64,000 nucleotides of DNA from Rotaria sordida (lineage: Eukaryota > Rotifera > Eurotatoria > Philodinida > Philodinidae). Shown piece after piece: positions 26,111 through 37,177 of this stretch. Position numbers and translations under genes: made by a program. The notes beneath the pieces were generated by a model. That model was given only the letters and a program-made list of their open reading frames with translations. It was not told where the DNA came from and made no database searches. Position 1 is the first letter of the stretch; each line of letters begins with the position of its first letter. The stretch lies in the NCBI GenBank assembly GCA_905250125.1, contig CAJNOL010000378.1, positions 85,623-149,622 on the forward strand. Reading direction: 5' to 3'.

Positions 26111-26138
26111 CAGTCGTGCAATTTGCACGGGAACTAGT
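26111..26138 (+). mobile_element. Helitron-like 3' terminus (hairpin then CTAG|T)
   Basis: A short perfect hairpin, CGTGCAATTTGCACG (26115-26129), is followed by GGAA and CTAG (26134-26137), then T. Helitrons classically end with a small hairpin a few bases before CTRR and insert between A and T. The heat-shock-element array lies about 110 bp inside this end. The 5' TC end was not located, so the element's length is unknown, and the call rests on structure alone. Confidence 0.5.
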
Positions 26139-26755
26139 TAGTATACTATGAGACGTAGTATATTTCATACTTTCTCGCTATATAAAATTTACAGTTGAGG
26201 CTGAGTTTGTTAGAACAGCGTTTTTTTTTGATTTTTTTCGACAAAATCAAGTATCTAATTCAAATAGTAGTTTGATTTCTATTATTATATTTATTAAAGG
26301 TTAGTTTCCATTTAAATTAAGCATCAATCACAAAAATAAATTAATAGAAAGATAAAATTATACTGTCTTTTTTTTTCCTAATATTTCGAAAATGACGGTT
26401 TTGCATGTTTTAATTGATAGTCATCATTTTGAATATGTGTTAGAAACTCAATTACAAGACAATACAACATCAAAGAACATACTATCATATTATTTAGAAA
26501 AACCAATAATAAATAAATTGTTGAAGAGAGATTTATGTTTACTTGTTCGATAAACTTTTGAAATCTTCTATATTCAATAGAGAAAAATTATAATTTCAAA
26601 AAATATTCTTTATTAGTTATCAAATAGAATTTTCTAGACTTTATTGTTTGTTAAACTTATACCTAGACTTGATAATGAAGAAGAAAAACAAGAATATCAT
26701 AAAAATTAGTTCATTAAAATGATACTATATCGTAATATTTTAAAGAATGTTTGAT

Positions 26756-29700
26756 TTATAGTTGTGTTAAATATTCTTGAATTGCTTTTGAATCACGTTG
26801 AATTACTTTAACACGCATATGTATTGTTTCAATCACTTGTTTTACTGCTCGTGTTACAACTGGTGTATTAACTGAATCAAAAAATAATTTAATTTCATTT
26901 GCTTTTTTTTCATCAGCAAAATCTGATAAACAATACTAAATAAAATTAATCATCAATTAAAATAAATCAATAAAAAAAAAAGTTAAATTTTAGATTTACT
27001 TCAACAAATGAAATAAGAAAACTACTTTTTTCTCCAAAACGTTCCACAAGTTTCATCCATTTCTCTTGTAAAAATTTCCAAACTATATCTCGACCAATAC
27101 AACTTGATGTACAACCAACAAGACCAGAAGCTGAATCTTGCATTCGAACATTATCCTATATAAAAAGATATTAACACAATCCCTACGAGATTCAAAATGT
27201 AAAACACAATGTTTGATTTTATCTATTTTAGGACATATTTCTTCATCATTCTCTTTTCTTTCATGTTACCGAAATGCAACGAAGAAGTAGTTCATATATT
27301 ATAACAAGAAGTTATTCATATATGGCCTGTGACTAGAATCCTATGGGACAGTTCTCGACTCTGAAAAATCGTGTTTGTCTCATTCTATGGAATATTCACC
27401 ATTGTTCCGAAAATATTCGATACGGGACATTCAGAATCATGATATTTTGAAAACTAAATGGTTCGGAACTCGAAAAAAATTTGTCCCACAAAGACTATTA
27501 GAACGACATCTTTGCTTCTTTAGGCTAATATGACAAATAGGATTCGGAGTTACTCAACAACTCTCAAGACAGGATAGATGGGATTCGGGTAACAAACAAA
27601 TTTTGTGCCACAGAACTCTATCTGTGATGCAGGGAGTCCAAGGATGTTGCCAAAGTGTCTGTCTGTCATATTCTGTTGAAAGGGGAAGGGGGAGGTGAGC
27701 TCAAGTTTTGACTCCTTTTTGATTGTGTTTCACAATAATCTATGGGACATTATCTTATATAAACACGAGATATAAATAATCTAGAGAAAAGTTTTGAAAA
27801 TTAATCATACACTTTCAAATATAAATTGTAAAGTATTTTTAATTATATTAGGATTTAATGATTGACCCATTGAACGAAGTAATCGAACTTTTTCTTCAGT
27901 CATATCAGCTGCTTTATATAATTTTCGTATTTCTTCTTGAGTATTTTCATCTCCATAACGTGAAACAATAACATAAACAGCTCCACGAATATTTGGATCA
28001 ATTAAATCTCCATTAATATGACATTGAAAACGTTTTTTAGCTTCATCTATAATTGCTTGATCACCTGATTTACCCATAATACTTAAAACCATTGGACGTA
28101 ACATAGCTACAAGTGGATTTTCATTTTCTTTTGCATCCCAACCAAGTTCTTTTTGTATTGTTGAAAAAAGATTTAAACGATATTTTTTAAATTGATCAAA
28201 ATAATCTGTATATTCCATTAATGATGATAAATCAGCAATTCTTGATGCTAAAAAACAAAAACAAAAAAAGAACGAATTAATCTTTTTTTTTTTTTTATTA
28301 TTTTCTTATTATTTTACCAATTGATTTCCAAACAGTAAAATTATCTTCATCTTTATATGATAATAATAATTTAAGATAATCAACAAATGATTGATGACCA
28401 GCATTACATAGAGCAGCAACATCATCTTGAATCATAAGCCGATCTTGTGGACTAAGTGTTTTATTAGCTATAGGTTCATTTAAATGTGCTAATTCTTTTG
28501 ATGAATATTTAACACGATAAAGACCAATTGAATTATAATTTAATTTAATCCAATCATTTTCAGATATATTATCTAATGTTATTGTTATTTCAGGTTGATC
28601 CATTAAAATTTGTTTTGCAATTACTTTTGGATTTGATTTTGTAAAAATAGTTATAGGAATTTTCCATTGAAGATTTTCATCATCAGCACTACCATCAGCA
28701 ATAAAACGTTCTTGTTGTAATTTGACAATACGTGTTTGATTTGATTGTTGTTCTTCAACTACAGTTACAAGTGGATAACCCTAGATAATAAAATTTAAAA
28801 AAAAATAATGGGTTTTATTTGTACAATATAATAATCTAGTAACTTTTTTTTCCTCAAATTGATCGAAATCTTGCGCATCATTTACCATGGAATATTTTCA
28901 AGTGAAATACGTCTAATGAATTTAGATTTTGCCTGTGAATGGGACTTGATGAGACTAATGGAATGTTAAAATGATTCATGTCTGCGATTTATTCATGTGG
29001 AATTATGATCGTTTTATTGAATTTTCGTTTTTGGACTATGGTATTGATATAAGATCGTCTTCTAAACTATTAGCCTGAAATTTGGTTTATAGATAGAGCT
29101 CGAAGTTATGAAGATGTCTTGAAAATTTCAGCTAAAACAGTTCAGAAGATGATCTTTTTATAGATGTCATAATCAAAAAAGGAAAATCTAGTAAACGGAT
29201 CACAATCCTATATGAACATAAATTCTTTTAGATTTCTATTAGTCTTATCAAATCGTATTCACAGGTAAGATCTAAGTTTCATCGACGAATTACACTTGAA
29301 AACATATTATCATTAGTGTTTAAGTTTATTTTTTAGTTGTGAAAACATAGACATAACTGTTAACCGTAGCATCAATCAAATTTCTGAAATTACGATTCGC
29401 TAAATAGCGAATATTTTATGTTAGGATAACTGTTATGTCTAATTCTATCAAACGCAAATTTATTAAAATTGCAATTCGAATTAGAATGTAATCGAGACAA
29501 AACATTTGTAATTAACTATTTTCTATTATGTATCTATGCTTGAACTATATATAAGCAAACATATGAAATGAAGCTTAATATGATTATCATAAAAATTCAA
29601 ACTCAAGAAAGAAAATACTAAAATTAAACAATTCTTTAAATTTCACCTAGCAACGTCAACAACTAAATGTCACATTTAGTTTATTGCTTAACATTAAACA

Positions 29701-32571
29701 AGAAATCTAACAATTCAAAACTTTCTCTAAAATAAAATAACAAAAAGAAAAAAATTTTCTACCAACCATTTGAAGCGTCCATGATGACATAACTTCATTA
29801 ACTGGTTTATTAGATGCTTTAGATAAATGTGACCAAAGATTTACAGTAATAGTATTTTTATAACTATATTCTTTTAAATAATTATGAAGACCTTTTCGAA
29901 AAGCATCATCACCAATATAATCATGTAACATACGAATTACTGAAGAACCTTTTGAATATGAAATATCATCAAATATTTCATCAATTTCAGCAGGATGTCC
30001 TAAACAAAAACATTATGCATTGAAAAAAACAATTATATCAAAAAAAAAAAAAAAAATATTTACCAATAGGTACTTCAATTGGATGTGATGATTTTAATGC
30101 ATCAGGTACAAGAAATCGTGCAAAAGTATCAGCAACAAATTGTGTCCAAATATCAAATTCTGGATAACATTTATCAACAGCTAAATATTCAATCCATGAT
30201 GCAAATCCTTCATTAAGCCCTAAAATAAATAAAGCAAAAAATAACAGATTGTTCTCATTTCGTGGTTTTTTTTTCTTACATAAATCAGTCCACCAATCCA
30301 TTGTCTATATATGACAAAAAAAGAAAGAATCATACTTATTATTTATTTTCAATACACCAAAAATTACATACAACTAAATTTCCAAACCATTGATGTGCAA
30401 GTTCATGAGCAACAACAATAGCAACACGTTGACGTGAATCCATTGATGAAAATTTTGGATCAATTAAAAGAGCTGTTTCCCGATAAGTAACTAACTATAT
30501 AACAAATAAACAATGACGAATTCATTTGAGATTGAAACATTAACTTACACCCCAATTTTCCATAGCTCTATAAAAGCAAAACAAAAAAAAACATGAATGA
30601 AATAAAATTACTTCTATCGATGTTTTTTCTTTTTTTTTTGAAATCTTTTCTTACCCCATAGCAAAATCTGATATAGCAATTTGATCTGCTTTAGCTATTG
30701 GATATTTAATATTAAAATATTCAGCATAAAATGGTAAAACTTTTGAAGCAATATCTAATGCAAAATGACCATGTTCTTTTCTGCCTACTGGTGTATAAAC
30801 TTTCATACTAACACCATTAGAATCTTTAGTTTCAACATAATCATATTCACCAACAACATAAGCAACTAAATATGTACTCATTATTGGTGTTCGATCAAAT
30901 TTTGTTATTTTCCATTCTTTATCATCAGGATATTCATTTTCAGATTTTATTGGCTAGAATAAGAGGAAAAAAAAAGTATTGAATTGAAAATTTTTAGAAT
31001 ATAAATCTAAAATAATTCTATAAATTAATTTCTAATGAAATGATGAAAACAAAAAAGATATTAGCGCAATTTCTACCAGATTAAAATATGAAACACGATG
31101 TAGATGCTCTTACTAATCATAAGAAGATTTGTTGTATTCTGCCGATTTTTTGGAGAATGAGGATGAAAGGGTTGTGTACCTTATCACCGAATGACTTTCG
31201 ATCATCTATGTTCATGAGTTTCGTTTTCGCGATCATTCTTTCTAAATATTTATCACATATATATGTATATATATATATACAGATACTGTTGATATGCTCG
31301 CAGAATGTCATCGAAATGCATATCACCGAGTTTTGACGAAGAGCATACTGACCAATAAAGATGAGGACCAGAACTTGTCGAGTTTGTGTTCGAAAGTTTT
31401 GGATTCGATGGGCTCTAGGAAGGGTGGTGCTAAGATTAGGAGTGATCGTAAGGGTAGTGGAATGAATAATCGCTGCCACCGTAACTGGGAAAATAAAAGA
31501 TATCAACGAAATAACATTTCTCATTCTTTTTTATCTCTGATGATTTTCAAGCATGTATACAAATCACAGATTTCTGATTTTTGTAAAAAAAACATGAGAA
31601 ACCAGAGATTTAATAGGACGGTCTGCATATCGGGAATTTTCATGTTTATAGCAACAGCTCACTCACATAAAGTATATTTTCCTTCGTAACAATTAATAAT
31701 TGATCTTTGAAATATACAGATCTATTAAATTTGCTATGATCTTCTCAGACTTATGTTATAGAAGTTCAATTAAATATACAAACCATATTTGATATAGCTC
31801 GAAGATTTTTTGGTGTAATTAATGTAATATCAAATGTTGCTTTAAAATTTGGTTCATCCCAACATGGAAATGCTCGTCGACAATCGGCTGGCTATAAATT
31901 TAAAATAAAATAAAACAAAACAAAACATAAACGATAAATATTTTTTACTTCAAATTGTGTACTAGCACCATAACGAACTTCTTTTCCATCCGGTGTCGTA
32001 TATTTATTTCGATAGAAACCTTGCATACGATCATTGATATCACCAATAAATTTCAAGGATAATTCACAATCACCTTTCTATTACACATATAAACAATAGA
32101 AATAATTTTATATAGAAAAATAAAATTAATATTTATATACTTCAAGTTGTCTATTAAAACTGATTTTAACACGTTCATTTTCTTTATCCATTTCGATTGT
32201 ACCCGATAATTCATCTATTAAAAAAACAAATTCGATATTATTTTGAATTCAATAAATAAGAGAATAAAAATAAAAAGTGAATTTTACCTTTCGAATCTAA
32301 TGTTATTTTTGCATGATCAATTTGTAATTCAACTGCATACAATATCACAGTATCAGTCGGTTGGTTAACCTAAGAAAAAATAAAAAATTTTTTTTTTGTT
32401 TTTTTATTGACATTAAGTTTTTTAAATCTAAATACAAACCTTTAAATGAATAGTCACATTTCCATTAAATTTAAATGTATCAAGAAATGGTTGAATTGTT
32501 AAATCATAATGTGTTGGTACAACTGTTAAGGGTAAACGTTCAAATAATTTCTTTTTATCTTGATCACTCAT
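26756..32571 (-). CDS. NPEPPS: puromycin-sensitive aminopeptidase, 15 exons, about 871 aa
   Basis: Cytosolic M1 zinc aminopeptidase that trims N-terminal residues from peptides, including proteasome products. Exons: 32440-32571, 32288-32369, 32141-32214, 31949-32077, 31784-31891, 30655-30953, 30549-30567, 30372-30494, 30280-30304, 30064-30219, 29767-29999, 28318-28780, 27811-28247, 27000-27155, 26756-26935; the phase closes. Seen: [56 protein letters not shown] (residues 275-281), HELAH (zinc His311 and His315, Glu312) and [10 protein letters not shown] (zinc Glu334), [17 protein letters not shown], then the C-terminal helical domain. There is no signal peptide or membrane anchor, unlike the related ERAP and LNPEP enzymes. 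Human NPEPPS is of similar length. GAMEN and the WWTDL segment lie on 19-nt and 25-nt exons. Divergent partner: AGBL4. Confidence 0.95.
31180..31400. repeat. dispersed repeat, copy 2 (NPEPPS intron)
   Basis: Matches 19700-19900 in the WDR44 intron (shared CTTATCACCGAAT, TTTCGATCA-like, TTATCACATATAT and CGACGAAGAGCAT...CTGA blocks in order). It lies in the intron 30954-31783. A longer frame crosses it at 31294-31689, but I see no family resemblance. Confidence 0.65.
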
Positions 32572-33002
32572 TGCTTTGATCGACTGATGATGAATGTAGG
32601 TAGTAGAAAATAAGATAAACGTAAAAAGTAGATTTTAAAGATTGAATAAAAATAGTATAATCATCAAATGAAAATTTATTATTATTATTTTTTTTTGTTT
32701 GGATTTATTATTTTTTTTTGTTTAAATAAATATGAAAATAGATAATTAATTTTTGAATTCTTTCAAAGCGACAAAATTATTATTTGTCTAGACTAGATGG
32801 TGCAAATAGACGACATAGTTCTAAAGAAACGACATAGAATTGCTAAGCAACAATAACAAGTAAAAATTCTACATGGCTTTCTCTAGATGGGTTTAAAATA
32901 AAGACCATTAACAACAACAAAAAAATTGTTTTCATATGATCAAATATTTAAAAATAAAATTGATTTTGTTTGGTTTTTGGTAGAAATAACATTTCTTGTA
33001 AA
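32572..33002. promoter_or_regulatory. bidirectional promoter region NPEPPS / AGBL4
   Basis: Only 431 nt separate the divergent start codons of NPEPPS (minus, 32571) and AGBL4 (plus, 33003), so both 5' UTRs and promoters must lie here unless upstream non-coding exons exist. It is very AT-rich with poly-T runs. No clear TATA or initiator could be singled out. Confidence 0.6.
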
Positions 33003-36000
33003 ATGTCATCGGAGACTATTGGTGAACCAAGCCCATCAGTACCACAAAAACGTAATAACAATAATAATTCAGGTAAAAAGTCGTCTATAAATTTATACAT
33101 TAAAAATAGAAAAATCCATTTTGTTTTTCAGATAGTGAATCTGATGTGAATAATGATCATTTAATTGGTAATGTACAACGTGTTGCTATTGTACCTCCAA
33201 ATTATGAAGGAAAACCAAAGAAAGGACATTTAATTTTTGATGCTTCATTTGAATGTGGTATGTTTAATTATTATCGATATTTGAAAAATAATAAATCTTA
33301 TAAATTTATTTTTATTTAAAATCAAATAAAAGGAAATTTGGGTCGAGTTGATTATGTTAATGATAATGAATATGATTTATTCATACGACCTGATACATGT
33401 TCTCCTCGATTTCGTTGTTGGTTTTTATTTACAGTTGAAAATGTTAAAGCAAATCAAGTTTGTATATATATATATATAATTGAATAAAATCTTCAGTTTA
33501 AAATTAACATGAAAAGATCTTCTTTAAAATCTTTCTTCTTGTTTTTTAATTAAAAGATTTTAAAGAAAAAGTTTCTGTGAAAGAAAATAAATTTTATATT
33601 GCTTTGATTAATTCTTAACAGAAATCAATCAGCAATACATTTGACGTAGATATCAAAGAAACTAAAAGAATAAGCATTATCGGTGAGTTTTTTTATTGTA
33701 AAAGTGATTAAACTCCGATAACACAAAAAAAAAATCGAAAGAATTCTGTAGTTAAGAATTTCTAATAGACAAATATAGATTGATTCCTTTATAGTTTTGT
33801 TGTGTTTATTGCATTTCTGAAAAATTAACGCTATAGTTTTTATTTTATTGATCTCATTTCTTCAGTCGAAAATTTGATAAATTTTGGAAAACAATCGAAG
33901 ATGAATTTTTGTGCGTGACACTTATGAGATTATTCCTTAGTTAATTATTACCAGAGATGGAATCGGTTGGTGTTTTTCGGAACCGATCCGAACCGGTGCC
34001 ATCTCTGTAATATATGGTCACAAAAAAGTTTCATTTCCGTGTTTTTGAATTAAGGGTATCGCTCAATCTTTTTTTTGAGCACCTCTGTTTCTACAGACAG
34101 AGCATTTAAAATTAGTAGATATGCGTTCGAAGAAAAAAATTTTAAAGAGAGTTTTATGAAGAAAACCCTAGTTTGCCATGAGATTGCACCATGATGCATT
34201 ACAATCCTCATCGAATTTTGTCCGATTGGAGTGAACATTGTTTTGACGATACTTAAGATTATATCTCATAAATAGTTTTGAACTTTTTGAGAAATCTTAC
34301 GTTCTGTTAGTTTTTTTTTGTGAGAAAAAAGCGTCAAGGTTCGGAGGTAAAATCAAAAACTTGTCTTCTAGAATCCTATGAATCCGGACATGGAGATTAG
34401 AAATGAAAGCGGTGATTCTATTTCTGGAGAATACTTTCAAATCTTTGTAGTAAAAATTTCAATCTGATTGTTTGTATCCTCTTCGAGAAGTAGAAATAGT
34501 CAAAAAAGTCGAGGAAATATCTTTAACAAGCAAAGATAAATAAAATGAAAATTATATTGTTGGATACAATAAGTAATGCTTCACTCAATAACAAATAAAC
34601 TTTCTAAACTTTATAGAAATACAACAAACTGACCAAAACTAACGTAATCAATATGTATGTCTCGTATTAAAAATTTTCAAAATCATTATCTATCAATGTG
34701 ATGTGCTATTTGAAAGATACTTAACATTGCACAGCACACTGTCTTTTCCAAAAATACACAAATATAAGTCTCGATATGGAAGGAAGTAGGTTGAACTAGC
34801 CATCCCTTCCCTCCAAATTTTATGTTGTGTTTGTCAAAATGTTGAGTCGTTGTTATCGGAACACTGTCTGCCAAATTTTAAAAATCAACTTTTCTCAATC
34901 AATTTCTGTCAGACAGACCAATCTGTTAAATTGTTAGCCCTTCTCAGTTGTAGAAACTATCGAAAGTCTTGCACACTAATGCAAAATGTGTCGCATATAT
35001 GTGTTTCAAAACTAGCTTTCGCTACCTGTATCCAAAGTCTAGCCATTTCGAGTTCGTTTGTTCTCGAACAATGATGAATTGAGAAATATTTACAGTAAAT
35101 ATTCCAATTATCGGCAACAACGTTTTACTACATTAATTTTTATCATCTTTCGCCGTAATCTATCAGCCTGTTTTATGAATTTACGAACAATGGAGACTAT
35201 ATAATATATTTCATTGATTTTAGAATTAAAATAAACATTTAAATATAGACAAATAATTCTTTTTTCTTTTTATTCTTTAGAGGGTCATTTTTCATATTGT
35301 TAATTTTTCTAAAGTTAAATCATTATATCGGGATGGTATGACACCATTAGTTAAATCAACTAGTCGTAAACGATGGTAGATAATTATATTCTTTAGAAAA
35401 CGAAAGAAACAAAGATAACCATTGTAATTTTACTAGGCAACGTTTACCAACAAGAACTGTATTTTATTATCGTTGTCCTGATCATCGAAAAAATTATGTT
35501 ATGTCATTTACATTTTGTTTTGATCGTGAAGATGATATTTATCAATTTGCTTATTCATTTCCATATACATATACTAAACTTCAAAATTATCTTGATGATC
35601 TTGAACAACGTCAATTAGGTTTTGTACAACGTCGACCATTAGTTTATAGTGTGGTAAAATGAAATTTTCTTTACTAAAATTTCAATTATTTTAATTCCTT
35701 TTTTTTTTTTTCTTCTTTTTCTAGCAAAAACGACGACTTGATCTTGTTACTGTTGCTAGTCCATCATTATTAATAAAAGGAAAAAAGAAAAAAGTTGTTA
35801 TTGTTACAGCTCGTGTACATCCTGGTGAAACTCCATCATCTTATGTATGTCAAGGTTTTATTGAATTTATAATAAGTGATCATCCTATAGCAAGATTGCT
35901 TCGAGATCATATTGTTTTTCACATTGTGCCTATGCTTAATCCAGATGGAGTTTTTCTTGGTAATCAAAGGTTAGTTTATTGAAAAGACATTTTTTTTTTG

Positions 36001-37177
36001 TTTTTGTTTTTCTTTAAGAAAACAAAAGAATTTGATATTGATTTAAAGATGTTCATTACTTGGTTTTGATCTTAATCGTGTTTGGCATGATCCATCACAT
36101 TGGGCACATCCAGAAATATATGGAATTAAAACACATATAATGAAACTCAATGAAGATCCGGTTTGTAAAATATATTTATTAAAAATAAAAAAAAACAAAA
36201 AATCTATTTGAAATTTTTCAGGATTTTGAAGTTGATTTTTTTATTGATATTCATGCACATTCAACTATGATGAATGGTTTTATGTATGGAAATGTTTATG
36301 ATGATGTAAATCGTTCTGAAAAACATACTGTTTTTCCACAATTATTATCTAATAATGCAGAAGATTTTTCAATAAATAATACAACATTTAATCGTGATGC
36401 ATTTAAAGCTGGAACAGGAAGACGGTAGAAAAACAATGTCTTTTTATTTCTTTTTTTAAATACTATTGATTTTTTTTTATTTTAGAACACTTGGTGGTTG
36501 TTTACAAGAAAGTACACATTGTTATACATTAGAAGTTTCATTTTTTTCATATCAAACATCGATAAATTCACAAGCTATACCTTATACAGAAGACTTATGT
36601 AAGAAAAATATTTTCTTCATTGATACTTGAAAGAAAAATTCATAATAGCCTAAAAGAAGTCTACATATTATATTACACATATGTTTTATTGCTTTTTAAA
36701 ACAAAAGAAAAAAACTTTTCAATACTTAATTGAATTTATGTTGAACACTTCTAATAAGAAGATTATTAAAGTGTAATACTATAAGGAAAAGGTTAATAAC
36801 GATGCAAATGAAGGTTTAATCTTATAAATCTTTCTTTTTTTTTTTCATTTTTTTTCATGCCTTTGTAGATCAACAGCTCGGACGAAATTTAGCTCGAACA
36901 TTTGTTGATTATTATAAGAGTATTAATTATATTTCGTGGTCGCCTAGTTGTAGTATCATGCCAAGATTGAAAGAAGATCGAATTAAATCTCGTCTTACAC
37001 GACAATCGACTAGTATGCCGATTGTCAATCAAGATGAAGCGTAAGAGATTTAATTAGTTGATAGATACGCATATTAGTTTTTTTTTTGTTTATAGATTTC
37101 TCAATGGTGAAACATTCAATTTGAGTATAGACGGATTTATCTATCCACAAACTCACAATAACAATGACCCTGAATAA
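33003..37177 (+). CDS. AGBL4: cytosolic carboxypeptidase 6 (tubulin deglutamylase), 11 exons, about 519 aa
   Basis: M14-family carboxypeptidase of the CCP group, which shortens glutamate side chains on tubulin and other proteins. Exons: 33003-33072, 33132-33257, 33333-33457, 35281-35375, 35437-35653, 35725-35969, 36049-36160, 36222-36424, 36486-36598, 36869-37040, 37096-37177; the phase closes. Seen: the CCP N-domain (KKGHLIFDASFECGNLGRVD, IRPDTCSPRFRCWF, VNFSKVKSLYRDGM, YRCPDHRKNYVMSF), then the peptidase with RVHPGETPSS (zinc His243, Glu246), LNPDGV, GFDLNRVW, DIHAHSTMMNGFMYGN (zinc His) and CYTLEVSFFSY (catalytic Glu near 414). The wording is closest to AGBL4/CCP6 rather than CCP1, 4 or 5. 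All active-site residues are present. The 3' tail is Ser/Arg-rich and poorly conserved. The 1.8 kb third intron holds a small transposon. Confidence 0.95.
33952..34007. mobile_element. 56-bp miniature element with CAGAGATGG ends
   Basis: Bounded by CAGAGATGG and CCATCTCTG, with CGGTT/AACCG continuing the pairing inside and a second small palindrome (TTCGGAACCGATCCGAA). ATTA occurs on both flanks. Ends of this kind occur in hAT-type elements; at 56 bp it can only be non-autonomous. It lies in AGBL4 intron 3 (33458-35280). Confidence 0.6.

Larger units (their letters stand above)
20885..26755. other. 5.9 kb gene-free region between NPEPPS and WDR44
   Basis: The WDR44 promoter should sit at its left end and the NPEPPS 3' flank at its right end. 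I found no exon chain. It contains an inverted-repeat element (21343-21552), a perfect short palindrome at about 25415-25441, and a heat-shock-element array with a Helitron-like end (25907-26138). The 84-codon frame at 22354-22608 has no coding features. Confidence 0.6.

Noticed and set aside
31294-31689. 131-codon plus-strand frame in an NPEPPS intron
   Set aside because: Starts inside a dispersed repeat and has no recognisable domain; it could be a chance frame or repeat remnant.
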